From JBFWUW01 sp050247075 (GTDB taxonomy: Bacteria; Planctomycetota; Planctomycetia; Pirellulales; JBFWUW01), in assembly GCA_050247075.1 (NCBI GenBank), contig JBFWUW010000004.1, positions 1-64,000 on the forward strand: a stretch of 64,000 bases of DNA, written 5' to 3'. Shown piece after piece: positions 26,970 to 35,221 of the stretch. The position numbers and the translations under genes are program-made. Each line of letters opens with the position of its first letter. The stretch's first letter is position 1. Below the pieces are notes generated by a model. It saw only the letters and a list, made by a program, of their open reading frames with translations. It did not search any database and had not been told where the DNA came from.

Positions 26970-27920
26970 ATGCGTATTCGACTATTGCTGACCGCTGCGC
27001 TGCTGATGGCGAATATGGGCGCGGCCCCAGGCCAACGTTCCGCGACACCCGGCCAGGCCCGGCTGGAGCGTTGTCTGGTGTCGTTGATCGAGGATGTGGA
27101 AGTCCCGGCCTCGGAAGCCGGCCAGTTGGTCGCCGTGGAAGCCCGCGAGGGCTTGCAGGTGGAGGCTGGCGCACTGTTGGCCCGCATCAACGACGACCAG
27201 CCGCAACACATGCGTAAGATTGCCCTGGCCGAACAGAAAGCGGCCGAAGAGCAGGCCTCCAACGATGTCAAGGTCCGTTATTCGAAGGCGCTGACCGCCA
27301 AGTCAGGGACGGATTACCGCGATACCACTATCCTCAACAGGCGTTCGCCGGGAACCATCTCGGCTTCCGAGGAACGCCGCAAACTGCTGGAGTTGCGAGC
27401 TGCCGAACTGCAGGTGGAACAAGCCGAGCTGGATCAGCGGGTGGCCAAGTTCACCGCCGAATCAAAGAGTTCCGAACTGGCTGCCGCCGATACGGCTATC
27501 GCCCGCCGCCAAATTCTGGCCCCCATTTCCGGCATGGTCGTCGAAACCCACAAAAAGCTGGGCGAATGGGTACAGCCAGGCGAGACCGTATTGCGTATCG
27601 TGCGATTGGACCGGCTGCGCGTGGAAGGCTTCTTGAACGCCAGCGAACATAACCCGCACGAGGTGATGAACCGGCCCGTGCTGGTGGAGGTTCCCTTGGC
27701 CCACGGCCGCGTGGAACAGTTCCGCGGCAAGGTGGTGTTCGTCAGCCCGCTGGTCGAGGCGGACGGTGAGTTCCGGGTGTGGGCTGAAGTGGTCAACCGC
27801 ACCGAGGGCGATCAGTGGCTGCTGCTGCCAGGCCTGAACGCGGCCATGAGTATCGAACTAGGCCGGACGTTGCCTCCGGCCAGAGAGGCACAGCGGCCTG
27901 TGCCGACCGGGCGACGATAG
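26970..27920 (+). CDS. HlyD-family periplasmic adaptor
   Basis: A 316-residue exported protein with a Sec signal (about 1-22, LLLTAALLMANMGAAPG). It has the half-lipoyl motif EVPASEAGQLVAVEAREGLQ, a coiled-coil hairpin rich in Ala, Glu and Gln (about 75-170), the returning half RRQILAPISGMVVETHKKLG and a beta-barrel region. This is the layout of membrane-fusion adaptors. It starts nine bases after the GAF-HlyD stop, so the two are translated from one mRNA. It probably oligomerises with the GAF-HlyD and M50-lipoyl proteins in the periplasm. Confidence 0.88.
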   Translation: MRIRLLLTAALLMANMGAAPGQRSATPGQARLERCLVSLIEDVEVPASEAGQLVAVEAREGLQVEAGALLARINDDQPQHMRKIALAEQKAAEEQASNDVKVRYSKALTAKSGTDYRDTTILNRRSPGTISASEERRKLLELRAAELQVEQAELDQRVAKFTAESKSSELAAADTAIARRQILAPISGMVVETHKKLGEWVQPGETVLRIVRLDRLRVEGFLNASEHNPHEVMNRPVLVEVPLAHGRVEQFRGKVVFVSPLVEADGEFRVWAEVVNRTEGDQWLLLPGLNAAMSIELGRTLPPAREAQRPVPTGRR

Positions 27921-28175
27921 AAAAAGCCGGCAGCGGCGAAGTTGTCAGTTATAAGTTTTCAGTGACTTTATCGCCGATCAGCCATAGCCCCGGCAGTGTC
28001 GACAGTAGCGTCGCCAAGCCTACTGTCGCCTCTGCCGGGGCTGTTGGATGCACACCGCCGCCCGAAGCATTCCCCTGGTTTCATCCGCTACGGAATCGCC
28101 TCCTACAACCGAACACTGAACACTAAAAACTGAAAACTAAAAACTCCCCCACCATTCCCCCAGGCCAAGCAACCC
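27921..28175. repeat. Structured intergenic segment inside the HlyD/M50 operon
   Basis: Holds three elements. First, a large compound hairpin (27986-28042): outer perfect 11-bp stem AGCCCCGGCAG/CTGCCGGGGCT and inner perfect 8-bp stem GACAGTAG/CTACTGTC. Second, GGAATCGCCTCCTACA (28092-28107), one arm of the dispersed GTAGGAGGCGATTCC repeat. Third, five tandem heptamers at 28111-28145 (GAACACT twice, then AAAAACT, GAAAACT, AAAAACT). It could attenuate or protect the transcript between the second and third genes. Confidence 0.7.
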
Positions 28176-30410
28176 ATGTCCGCCGTTGCCGATAGCATGG
28201 TTGCCAGCTCGTCACGGCGCGTGGCATTGCGCGCCCGCCGTGACTTATCAGCGCAGCGGCACCGGTATCAGGGGCGGGCCTGGTGGGTCATCAAAGACCC
28301 GCTGGCGTTGACGTATTATCGCTTTCAAGAAGAAGAATACGCCATCCTACAAATGCTCGACGGGCAAATCAGCCTGAGCGAGATCAAGGAACGCTTCGAG
28401 CGCCGGTTTCCGCCCCAAAAGATCAGCCTGGACGAACTGCACCAACTGGTAGGCATGTTCTATAAGAGCGGGCTGGCGATCTCCGATGCGCCGGGCCAAG
28501 GCGACGAACTCAAAGAACGCCACGACAAGCGCCGCCGCAAAGAGATGTGGTCGGAACTGGCCAACCCGCTCAGCTTTCGGTTGCGGGGATTTGATCCCGA
28601 CAGGCTGCTGGTCCGCATCTACCCCTACGTTGCCTGGTGCTTCACGCCGTTGGCGGTGGGCCTCAGCGTGGTGATGGGGCTAGTGGCATTGCTGCTGGTG
28701 CTGATGCGGTTTGAATCGTTCCAGGCGCGGTTGCCGAGCTTTGAGCAATTCTTTACCGCCGAGAACGCCGTCACTCTGGCGCTGGCGATGTGCGTGACTA
28801 AGATCTTGCATGAGTTTGGGCATGCGCTGACCTGCAAGCACTTTGGCGGCGAATGCCACGAAATGGGCATCATGCTGCTGGTCTTTACGCCGGCCTTGTA
28901 TTGCAATGTGTCGGACAGCACCATGCTGCCCAACAAGTGGCGGCGGGCCGCGATTGGCGCGGCGGGCATGTACGTGGAACTGGTGCTGGCCTCCATCGCC
29001 ACGTTTCTGTGGTGGTTCAGCCAGCCGGGCCTGCTGCATCATCTTTGCCTGAGCACGATGTTTGTCTGCTCCGTCAGCACGTTGATGTTCAACGCCAACC
29101 CGCTGTTGCGGTACGACGGCTATTACATCCTGTCGGACCTGAGCGAAATCCCCAATTTGCGGCAGCGGGCCAGCGAGGTCGTGCAGCGCAAATTGGGCCA
29201 ATGGCTGCTGGGGATTCCGCCCCGGCCAGAGCCATTCTTGCCGCGTCGGCGGCGGTGGATGTTTGCCTGCTACACCGTGGCTTCCGCGGTCTACCGCTGG
29301 TTCGTCACGTTCTCTATCTGTTGGTTTCTCTACCAGTTTTTCAAGGCCGAACGGCTGCAGGTCATCGGGCAGGGGTTTGCCGCCCTGTCGTTGTTTGCAC
29401 TGGTCGTGCAGCCAATGTGGCGGTTGGGCAAGTTCTTTCGCGTACCGGGTCAGACCGAACAGGTGAATCGCATGCGCACTATTTGCAGTCTGGCGGGCGC
29501 GGCGGCGCTGCTGCTGGCCGTGGTCTTTGTTCCGCTGCCGCACCATATCATGTGCAGCGTTGAAATTCAGCCCCGCGACGCGGCCGCGGTCTACGTGGAC
29601 GTACCGGGCGAACTAAAGGCAGTGCATGTCAAGCCGGGCGAAATGGTCCGCCAGGGGCAGCTCTTGGCGGAACTGGCCAATGTCGAAGTGGAGTTTGAGG
29701 TGTCGCGGTTGAAGCAAGAGCGGGACCAGCTTCAAGTACAGGTCAACAACGCCCAACGGCAAAAGTTTCGCGATTCGTCGGCTAGCGGCCGTATTCAAGA
29801 ATTGGAGGAGTCGCTGGCCTCGGTCCAGGACCAACTTGCCCAGAAACTGCGCGACGCCGAACGGCTGGCCTTGTTGGCGCCTTGCGATGGCATGGTCTTG
29901 CCCCCGACGGAGGTGCCCGCGCGGCGCGAGGGAGAGAACCGCCTGGGCAAGTGGTCGGGCACGCCGCTGGAGCCGCGCAATTTGGGCTGCCTCCTTACGC
30001 AGAGCGTGCTGTTCTGCCAGATCGGCGAACCGGGCAAGTTGCAAGCCAACCTGGTCATCGACCAGGCGGATGTGGCGTTTGTCCGCGAAGGCCAGGACAT
30101 TGGTATCAAGTTGGACCAGCTTCCGCACGACACCTTGCCTAGCCAGGTGGCCGAGGTGGCCCGGCGCGACCTCAAAATTACTCCCCGCGGGCTATCGAAC
30201 AAGACAGGCGGAGAACTGGCTACGAAGACCGACGAATACGGCCACGAACGTCCGCAAAGCGTGAGCTACGAGGCCCACGCTCCGTTGGATGACGAAGCCG
30301 GCCTGCTGCGGATTGGCCTGCGCGGCCGGGCCAAGGTGCATACCTCGTGGCAAACGCTTGGCTCGCGGGCCTGGCGCTATCTCAGCCAGACTTTCCACTT
30401 CAAAATGTAG
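28176..30410 (+). CDS. PqqD-like / M50 site-2 protease / HlyD-lipoyl hybrid
   Basis: A 744-residue multi-pass membrane protein. Residues about 25-110 form a small PqqD-like winged region (WWVIKDPLALTYYRFQEEEY, ISLSEIKERF). Residues about 145-450 hold hydrophobic helices with the zinc-protease motif HEFGH (212-216) and a second-site NANPLLRYDGYY (about 306-317), as in M50 intramembrane proteases. Residues about 495-640 form a lipoyl/HlyD part (AVYVDVPGELKAVHVKPGEM, coiled coil, LALLAPCDGMVLPP). The C-terminal beta-rich region is adaptor-like. ATG at 28176. The fusion suggests a protease integrated in an envelope export or maturation complex with the two preceding HlyD proteins. The substrate is unknown and no precursor peptide is evident. 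Confidence 0.88.
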   Translation: MSAVADSMVASSSRRVALRARRDLSAQRHRYQGRAWWVIKDPLALTYYRFQEEEYAILQMLDGQISLSEIKERFERRFPPQKISLDELHQLVGMFYKSGLAISDAPGQGDELKERHDKRRRKEMWSELANPLSFRLRGFDPDRLLVRIYPYVAWCFTPLAVGLSVVMGLVALLLVLMRFESFQARLPSFEQFFTAENAVTLALAMCVTKILHEFGHALTCKHFGGECHEMGIMLLVFTPALYCNVSDSTMLPNKWRRAAIGAAGMYVELVLASIATFLWWFSQPGLLHHLCLSTMFVCSVSTLMFNANPLLRYDGYYILSDLSEIPNLRQRASEVVQRKLGQWLLGIPPRPEPFLPRRRRWMFACYTVASAVYRWFVTFSICWFLYQFFKAERLQVIGQGFAALSLFALVVQPMWRLGKFFRVPGQTEQVNRMRTICSLAGAAALLLAVVFVPLPHHIMCSVEIQPRDAAAVYVDVPGELKAVHVKPGEMVRQGQLLAELANVEVEFEVSRLKQERDQLQVQVNNAQRQKFRDSSASGRIQELEESLASVQDQLAQKLRDAERLALLAPCDGMVLPPTEVPARREGENRLGKWSGTPLEPRNLGCLLTQSVLFCQIGEPGKLQANLVIDQADVAFVREGQDIGIKLDQLPHDTLPSQVAEVARRDLKITPRGLSNKTGGELATKTDEYGHERPQSVSYEAHAPLDDEAGLLRIGLRGRAKVHTSWQTLGSRAWRYLSQTFHFKM

Positions 30411-30416
30411 TCGGCC

Positions 30417-31271
30417 ATGATTCAATACGACCCCGACAATTGGCGATCGCACCTGTTCGACGTGCGCGGTTCGATGTTGCGGGAGATTGTCGGCCGCGTC
30501 ACCACCACCACCCTGTGGGCGGTGCTGGTCGTGCTGTTTCACGAGTTCATCCGGCCGATCGACATTCCGCTGACGACGCATAGCCTGATCGGCGTGGTGC
30601 TGGGCCTGTTGCTGGTCTTTCGCACGAACTCGTCTTACGACCGGTTTTGGGAAGGCCGCAAGTTGTGGGGGGGAATTGTCAACGAGTGCCGCAATCTGGC
30701 CCGTTCGGCCCAGGTCCACCTGGCGAACGATCCGCCGCTACGCGACACGGTGATCGCCTGGACCGCGCTGTGGCCGGAGGCGGCCAAGCACTTGCTGCAA
30801 GGCAGAATCAGCAACCCCGGCCCGCAGCCGCCGTTGCCGGATGAGGATGTCAGTTCGGCCCTCTCGGCCCCGCACGCGCCGCTGGAGGTTGGCCGCCGAA
30901 TTACCGCCTGTTTGGCGTCGGCCCGCGACCAGGGGACGATCTCGGAATATGCCTTGTTCCAGATCGACCATAACGTGCAGCTCTTGATCGACTACATCGG
31001 CGGCTGCGAGCGGATCCACCGCACGCCGATTCCGTATGCCTACATGGTCCACCTTCGCCGCGCCTTGATCGTCTATTGCGGCACGCTGCCGATTGCCCTG
31101 GTCGGTGAATACCATTGGCTGGCGATACCCGCCACGCTGCTGGTCTCTTATCTGTTCTTTGGCATCGAGGAGATCGGCGTGGAAATTGAAGACCCCTTTG
31201 GGGATGACGCCAACGACCTGCCGCTGGACAAATTCTGCGAAAAGATCGCGGCCGACGTGCGGGGGCTGTGA
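30417..31271 (+). CDS. Bestrophin-family channel protein
   Basis: A 284-residue membrane protein of the bestrophin/UPF0187 family. It has the characteristic start MIQYDPDNWRSHLF, the FRTNSSYDRFWEGRKLWG segment after the second helix, and the PLPIAL/VGEYHWLAIPATLL helices near the C-terminus, with a C-terminal GIEEIGVEIEDPFG motif (the conserved acidic loop of bestrophins). Bacterial members form pentameric ion channels in the inner membrane. It begins six bases after the M50-hybrid stop, so it is co-transcribed with that operon. The functional link is unknown. Confidence 0.92.
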   Translation: MIQYDPDNWRSHLFDVRGSMLREIVGRVTTTTLWAVLVVLFHEFIRPIDIPLTTHSLIGVVLGLLLVFRTNSSYDRFWEGRKLWGGIVNECRNLARSAQVHLANDPPLRDTVIAWTALWPEAAKHLLQGRISNPGPQPPLPDEDVSSALSAPHAPLEVGRRITACLASARDQGTISEYALFQIDHNVQLLIDYIGGCERIHRTPIPYAYMVHLRRALIVYCGTLPIALVGEYHWLAIPATLLVSYLFFGIEEIGVEIEDPFGDDANDLPLDKFCEKIAADVRGL

Positions 31272-31307
31272 GGCAGCAGAGGAACCGCGAATTACGACAA
31301 CAAGGCG

Positions 31308-31910
31308 CTACCCTTCGGGATCGTTAACTATTTGGCGCAAACGCTCCGCCAAGGGGGCTGGAAATTTGTCGCACCAGGAATCGTCGATCAGATCGACTTC
31401 CAGGAAATCGCGAAGATGCATGCGGTCCTTGTCGCGAAATGAGGTCAGCTTCATCCGCACCAGCGGTTCGAGCTTTAGCACCGTGAAGTTAGCGACCGCT
31501 TCCGACTCAGCCACGTCCGGGGCGGGTAACAGGTATTCCGGTCGCACTTTCTCGCCGGCAAACACGACATGCACGGCATCGCGGGCCTTGGCCTCCGCCC
31601 CATCCAAGAACATGTCGATGCTCTTCACATGGCGATAAACGAAACCAACCCCGGCCATTGCGGCCTTGGCCGCGTCGAGGTCGCCGCGGCGCAGCAGAAT
31701 ATCGACATCCTGGGTGTTCCGCACGGCAGCCTCGTCTACGCGCGAAACCCAAGAGGCCACGGCGTTGTCGTCGGTTACCGCGTAATGCACGCCGGCGGCC
31801 TGCAACGCGGCGGCCGCCCGTTGCAACCGCTCGCGGACTCGCTCCACCGCGTGAATCATCCTTTCCCAAGAGACATCGCCGTAAGCGGCTCTTGCCATGA
31901 TTGACGCCAT
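31308..31910 (-). CDS. Nucleotidyltransferase-fold protein
   Basis: A 200-residue protein with a minimal nucleotidyltransferase core: a Gly-poor N-terminal helix, VHYAVTDDNAVASWV, then RNTQDVDILLRRGDLDAAKAA with the D-x-D metal pair, and a C-terminal LVRMKLTSFRDKDRMHLRDF helix. This resembles stand-alone NTases such as AbiEii-like or DUF6036-type proteins. No partner antitoxin or HEPN gene is adjacent, so a toxin role is not supported. It starts eight bases after the LarA-like gene stop and is probably co-transcribed with it. Confidence 0.75.
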   Translation of the reverse strand: MASIMARAAYGDVSWERMIHAVERVRERLQRAAAALQAAGVHYAVTDDNAVASWVSRVDEAAVRNTQDVDILLRRGDLDAAKAAMAGVGFVYRHVKSIDMFLDGAEAKARDAVHVVFAGEKVRPEYLLPAPDVAESEAVANFTVLKLEPLVRMKLTSFRDKDRMHLRDFLEVDLIDDSWCDKFPAPLAERLRQIVNDPEG

Positions 31911-31918
31911 CGCGGGGA

Positions 31919-33202
31919 TTAATGCGCCGCCAGCGCCGGGTCGAAATCGACCAGGTTGCCGTGCATATCGAACTCCACGTCGCGCGGGTCGGTAAGGATT
32001 TCCAGATCGCTCCGCTGCTGGGCATCTTCCCAATAGGCGGCCGAGCACTCCACTTCGGCCACATGCAGTGTGTCGCGAATCCATTGCACCTTGGCCCTCG
32101 GCGGCGGCGTCAGGCCGATCGACTGCAACGCGGTGTCGTAAACCTCGCGCTCGGTCTCGTAGTACACCGGCAGCATGGCACCGGTGCTGTGGCCGCCGGT
32201 GATGCAGTTGATCTTGGTGATCTTGAGATCGATCTGGTCCACGACTTTCTGCGAGCAAAACTCGGCCATGCCCACCCCCGCCGCGTTGCCGTGCGTCTCC
32301 TCCGTCAATGCGCGGACCCAAATCTTTTTGATCTTGGGCCATTCGTCCTCGGCCGCGCGGTGGTCCAGGAACTTGCGCCCGACCACGTTGCTGTCCAGGC
32401 CCGCCCCGCTGATGTTTTTGCCGATCTGGTCGACAATCAAGATATCGGCCCGGTCAAAGGGAACCTTCGGCATCCATTTCTTGGCCAGCACCAGTAGTTC
32501 TCGTTCGCGCGGCTCGAACTCATGGGGGGCCACCGCTTGGATCTTGGCCGTTTCATCGTAGCCGTTTTCCACAATCCCCAACCCCGCCGCGATGCGGCAC
32601 TTGGAGAGCACCTGGCCAGCCACGCTGCGCAGGATTTGCGAAAAGCTGTAGTCGGTAATCGCCCGATGGTAGATCTTGGCCCCTTCGTGCTTACCCAGCC
32701 CGATCAGCATCATCTTCATCAGGCCGCTCTCGATGTCGCCCACGAAATTGGTGTGTGGCTTGACGCGGCCCACCACGACAACATGGTCGGCCTCGTAAGC
32801 GTGGCGGTCAAAATGGACCGGAATCCCCTCGGGCGTTTCACATACCACGACGGTTTCCATCGTCGCCTTGATCGGGCAGCCCAGGTAGGCCTCGGTCATG
32901 CCGTAGCCCTCCACGATGGCCTTTTGCCCCTCGGCCGTGCCGCCGCCGTGGCTGCCCATCGCCGGAACAATGAATGGCCTGGCCCCGATCGACTTCAAAT
33001 GGTCCACGACTCCTTTGATGATGATGTGGATATTGGCAATGCCGCGGCTGCCGGCGGTGACTGCCACGTTGCTGTCGGGCTTGATGGCCTGCCCCAGATT
33101 GAGCCGGCGCAATTCGGCCTCGACCGTGGCGGGAATGTCACCCACGCGTTGGGCCTCGAACTGCTGTCGTACGCGAAACATCCGAGGGTATGCCGGTATC
33201 AC
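31919..33202 (-). CDS. Lactate racemase N-domain (LarA/DUF2088)-like protein
   Basis: A 427-residue protein resembling the N-terminal part of LarA, with GSRGIANIHIIIKGVVDHL, FIVPAMGSHGGGTAEGQ and VVVGRVKPHTNFVGDIESGLMK. LarA itself needs a nickel-pincer cofactor made by LarB/C/E; none of those genes is in the window, and the C-terminal half here differs from LarA, so a different racemase or epimerase role is possible. The start is a GTG at 33200-33202, six bases after a perfect AGGAGG (33209-33214). This rules out longer frames to 33382 and is better supported than the ATG at 33181. Confidence 0.85.
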   Translation of the reverse strand: MIPAYPRMFRVRQQFEAQRVGDIPATVEAELRRLNLGQAIKPDSNVAVTAGSRGIANIHIIIKGVVDHLKSIGARPFIVPAMGSHGGGTAEGQKAIVEGYGMTEAYLGCPIKATMETVVVCETPEGIPVHFDRHAYEADHVVVVGRVKPHTNFVGDIESGLMKMMLIGLGKHEGAKIYHRAITDYSFSQILRSVAGQVLSKCRIAAGLGIVENGYDETAKIQAVAPHEFEPRERELLVLAKKWMPKVPFDRADILIVDQIGKNISGAGLDSNVVGRKFLDHRAAEDEWPKIKKIWVRALTEETHGNAAGVGMAEFCSQKVVDQIDLKITKINCITGGHSTGAMLPVYYETEREVYDTALQSIGLTPPPRAKVQWIRDTLHVAEVECSAAYWEDAQQRSDLEILTDPRDVEFDMHGNLVDFDPALAAH

Positions 33203-33208
33203 GCGAAT

Positions 33209-33214
33209 CCTCCT
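33209..33214 (-). promoter_or_regulatory. Perfect ribosome-binding site for the LarA-like gene
   Basis: AGGAGG on the minus strand, six bases before GTG at 33202. It decides the start codon of the LarA-like gene. Confidence 0.8.
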
Positions 33215-33372
33215 GGAATGGCTTGTGTTTAGGCCGATTTTACCCCGGCGGAATAGAGTGGGCAAACGTATTGCGATCCACGGACGAGACGGAAGCCGTG
33301 CGGCTATGTTCCAAACCCAGCGACCCTTCTTTCTTCCTTCTGCCTTCATCCTTTCCTCTCTCCCCGTCCGCG

Positions 33373-33402
33373 CAAAAAACAACCCGGGGCCAGCCCGGGT
33401 TG
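33373..33402 (-). terminator. Intrinsic terminator of the ribosomal supercluster
   Basis: A perfect 9-bp GC-rich stem (CAACCCGGG/CCCGGGTTG) with a five-base loop, followed on the minus strand by six T residues. It starts 25 bp past the rplQ stop and ends the S10-spc-alpha transcript, insulating the LarA-like gene that follows. Confidence 0.9.
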
Positions 33403-33427
33403 GTAATTTCGAGTATTGTGTGCAATC

Positions 33428-34003
33428 CTAGCTCTTGGCCTGATCGTCGAAGCTGGGGGCTTCGGACTTGGTGGTGACGCGGTCGTTGCGCCCCACGAAC
33501 TCAATGATGGCCCGATCACCCGCGTCGCCCAGACGCGGTTTGGCCAGCTTAAGGATGCGGGTGTAGCCTCCCTTGCGGTCGCGAAAACGGGGTGCGACGG
33601 TGTCGAACAACACACGCACGGCTTTCTTGTCGCCCAGCATTTGGATAGCCTTGCGCCGCGCGGCGACAGCCGGAGCCATGGCATTGGCCCACTTGCGCCA
33701 GTTTTCGCTCTTGCGCCAAGTCCGCCAGGCCTCGGAATCGCGGTCGGTATCTGTGCCAAATTCGGCGGCGGCATCCATGGCGGCCAAACCGCGGCAAGCC
33801 AAGGTAATGCTCTTCTCCACCAAAGGGCGAACCTCCTTGGCTTTGGGCAGCGTGGTCACGATCCGCCCCTTCACCTTGGGCTCGTTTTCCTCGCCCTCGG
33901 TATCGCGTTCCGTCAGAAACAAAGCGCTGGCCAGGTTGCGCAATAGCGCGTGCTGGTGCGTGGGAGATCGTCCGAGCTTACGGCCGAGTCGTCGATGTCG
34001 CAT
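33428..34003 (-). CDS. rplQ: 50S ribosomal protein L17, with internal insertion
   Basis: L17 binds 23S rRNA near the exit tunnel. The N-terminus MRHRRLGRKLGRSPTHQHAL and the middle RPLVEKSITLA are typical. At 191 residues it is much longer than the usual 117-130. The extra length lies between about residues 76 and 120 (GTDTDRDSEAWRTWRKSENW and following), before the conserved VLFDTVAPRFRDRKGGYTRI core. The C-terminus has a short acidic/basic tail. Last gene of the supercluster. Confidence 0.96.
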   Translation of the reverse strand: MRHRRLGRKLGRSPTHQHALLRNLASALFLTERDTEGEENEPKVKGRIVTTLPKAKEVRPLVEKSITLACRGLAAMDAAAEFGTDTDRDSEAWRTWRKSENWRKWANAMAPAVAARRKAIQMLGDKKAVRVLFDTVAPRFRDRKGGYTRILKLAKPRLGDAGDRAIIEFVGRNDRVTTKSEAPSFDDQAKS

Positions 34004-34080
34004 GGTTACAACCGTCTCTTTGCTTGTCTAACTGTCCTTATTCGAGGCTGGCTCAGGCAGCGGGCCAGCATAAAGTACAA

Positions 34081-35073
34081 CTACACGCCCGATGTCGCGG
34101 GAACCCGCATGCCCAGACGCAGTCCCATGCTGGCCAGTTTCTCGCGGACTTCGTTGAGCGTCGTTTCGCCAAAATTGCGAAGTTCGAGCAACTGGTCCTC
34201 GTTACGCGTCACCAGGTCGCGAACGGTATTCAACTGTTCGCTCTCCAGGCAATTCATGGCCCGCACCGATAGTTTAAGATCGGCCAGATTCATGTTGAGC
34301 TTGGCTTCGGCAGCCGAGTCGCCCGATCCACCGCCGCTGATGCCGCGGAACTCGGTGTGAATCGCGGCACCCAAGTCGTGGTATTGCACGAACGGGCTCA
34401 GATGTTTGCGGAGAATCTTGGCCGCCTCGACCATCGCCATCTCAGGGCCGATCGAGCCGTTAGTCCAGATTTCCAAGGTCAAGCGGTCGTAGTTGGTCTT
34501 TTGGCCAACACGCGTCTCTTCGATCTCATAGCGCACGCGGGTCACCGGGCTATATACCGCATCGACCGGAATGGTGCCATGTTCTGGGTTGGGCGTATGC
34601 TCAGTGGCCGGCACGTATCCCCGGCCGTTGCCCACCACCATGCTGACCTCGAACGATACGTCTTGCGACAGCGTAGCCACGACGTGGTCTTTATTGACGA
34701 CGACAACCGACTCATCGGTTTGCACGTCAGCACCCGTCACCAGCCCGTGCGTGTTTTTCTTGATGCGAATAACATGGGTCGCTTCGCTGTAGTTCTTGAC
34801 GATCAGCGACTTGAGATTCAAGACGATATCCGTCACGTCCTCAACCACGCCGGGCAGCGTGGTGAATTCGTGCTGGGCACCATGAATTTGAATCTGCGTG
34901 ATGGAACTTCCCTCCAGGCTGGAAAGAAGAATCCGCCGCAAACTATTGCCAATCGTAGCGCCAAAACCGCGCTCGAAAGGTTCAGCCACGAATTTGCCGT
35001 AGGTGGGGGTCAAGCTGGCCTTGTCACAAGTGACCAGACTGGGCAACTCCAGTCCGCGCCATCGAATCCGCAT
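34081..35073 (-). CDS. rpoA: DNA-directed RNA polymerase subunit alpha
   Basis: A 330-residue alpha subunit. The N-terminal assembly domain carries FEPFERGFGATIGNSLRRIL-type sequence (as AEPFERGFGATIGNSLRRIL) and VVEDVTDIVLNLK. After a linker, the C-terminal domain (about 245-330) has LSVRAMNCLESEQLNTVRDL and EVREKLASMGLRLGM for UP-element and activator contacts. GGAGG lies six bases before the ATG. Confidence 0.98.
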   Translation of the reverse strand: MRIRWRGLELPSLVTCDKASLTPTYGKFVAEPFERGFGATIGNSLRRILLSSLEGSSITQIQIHGAQHEFTTLPGVVEDVTDIVLNLKSLIVKNYSEATHVIRIKKNTHGLVTGADVQTDESVVVVNKDHVVATLSQDVSFEVSMVVGNGRGYVPATEHTPNPEHGTIPVDAVYSPVTRVRYEIEETRVGQKTNYDRLTLEIWTNGSIGPEMAMVEAAKILRKHLSPFVQYHDLGAAIHTEFRGISGGGSGDSAAEAKLNMNLADLKLSVRAMNCLESEQLNTVRDLVTRNEDQLLELRNFGETTLNEVREKLASMGLRLGMRVPATSGV

Positions 35074-35221
35074 GGAAGCCTCCGCTCTTTTTTAGCGACA
35101 GGGTGATAATGTATTAGTACGGCCGATCATCTCGCTGCAAAAGCCCCCAGGCAACGGCCTGCAATTGTCCGCAGTCAGGCACCGTCGCGGGCATCGCGCA
35201 AAACACGATTCGCCGAAAGAA

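Noticed and set aside
31308..31910. AbiEii-type toxin
   Set aside because: No antitoxin partner and a different neighbourhood; only the NTase fold is supported.
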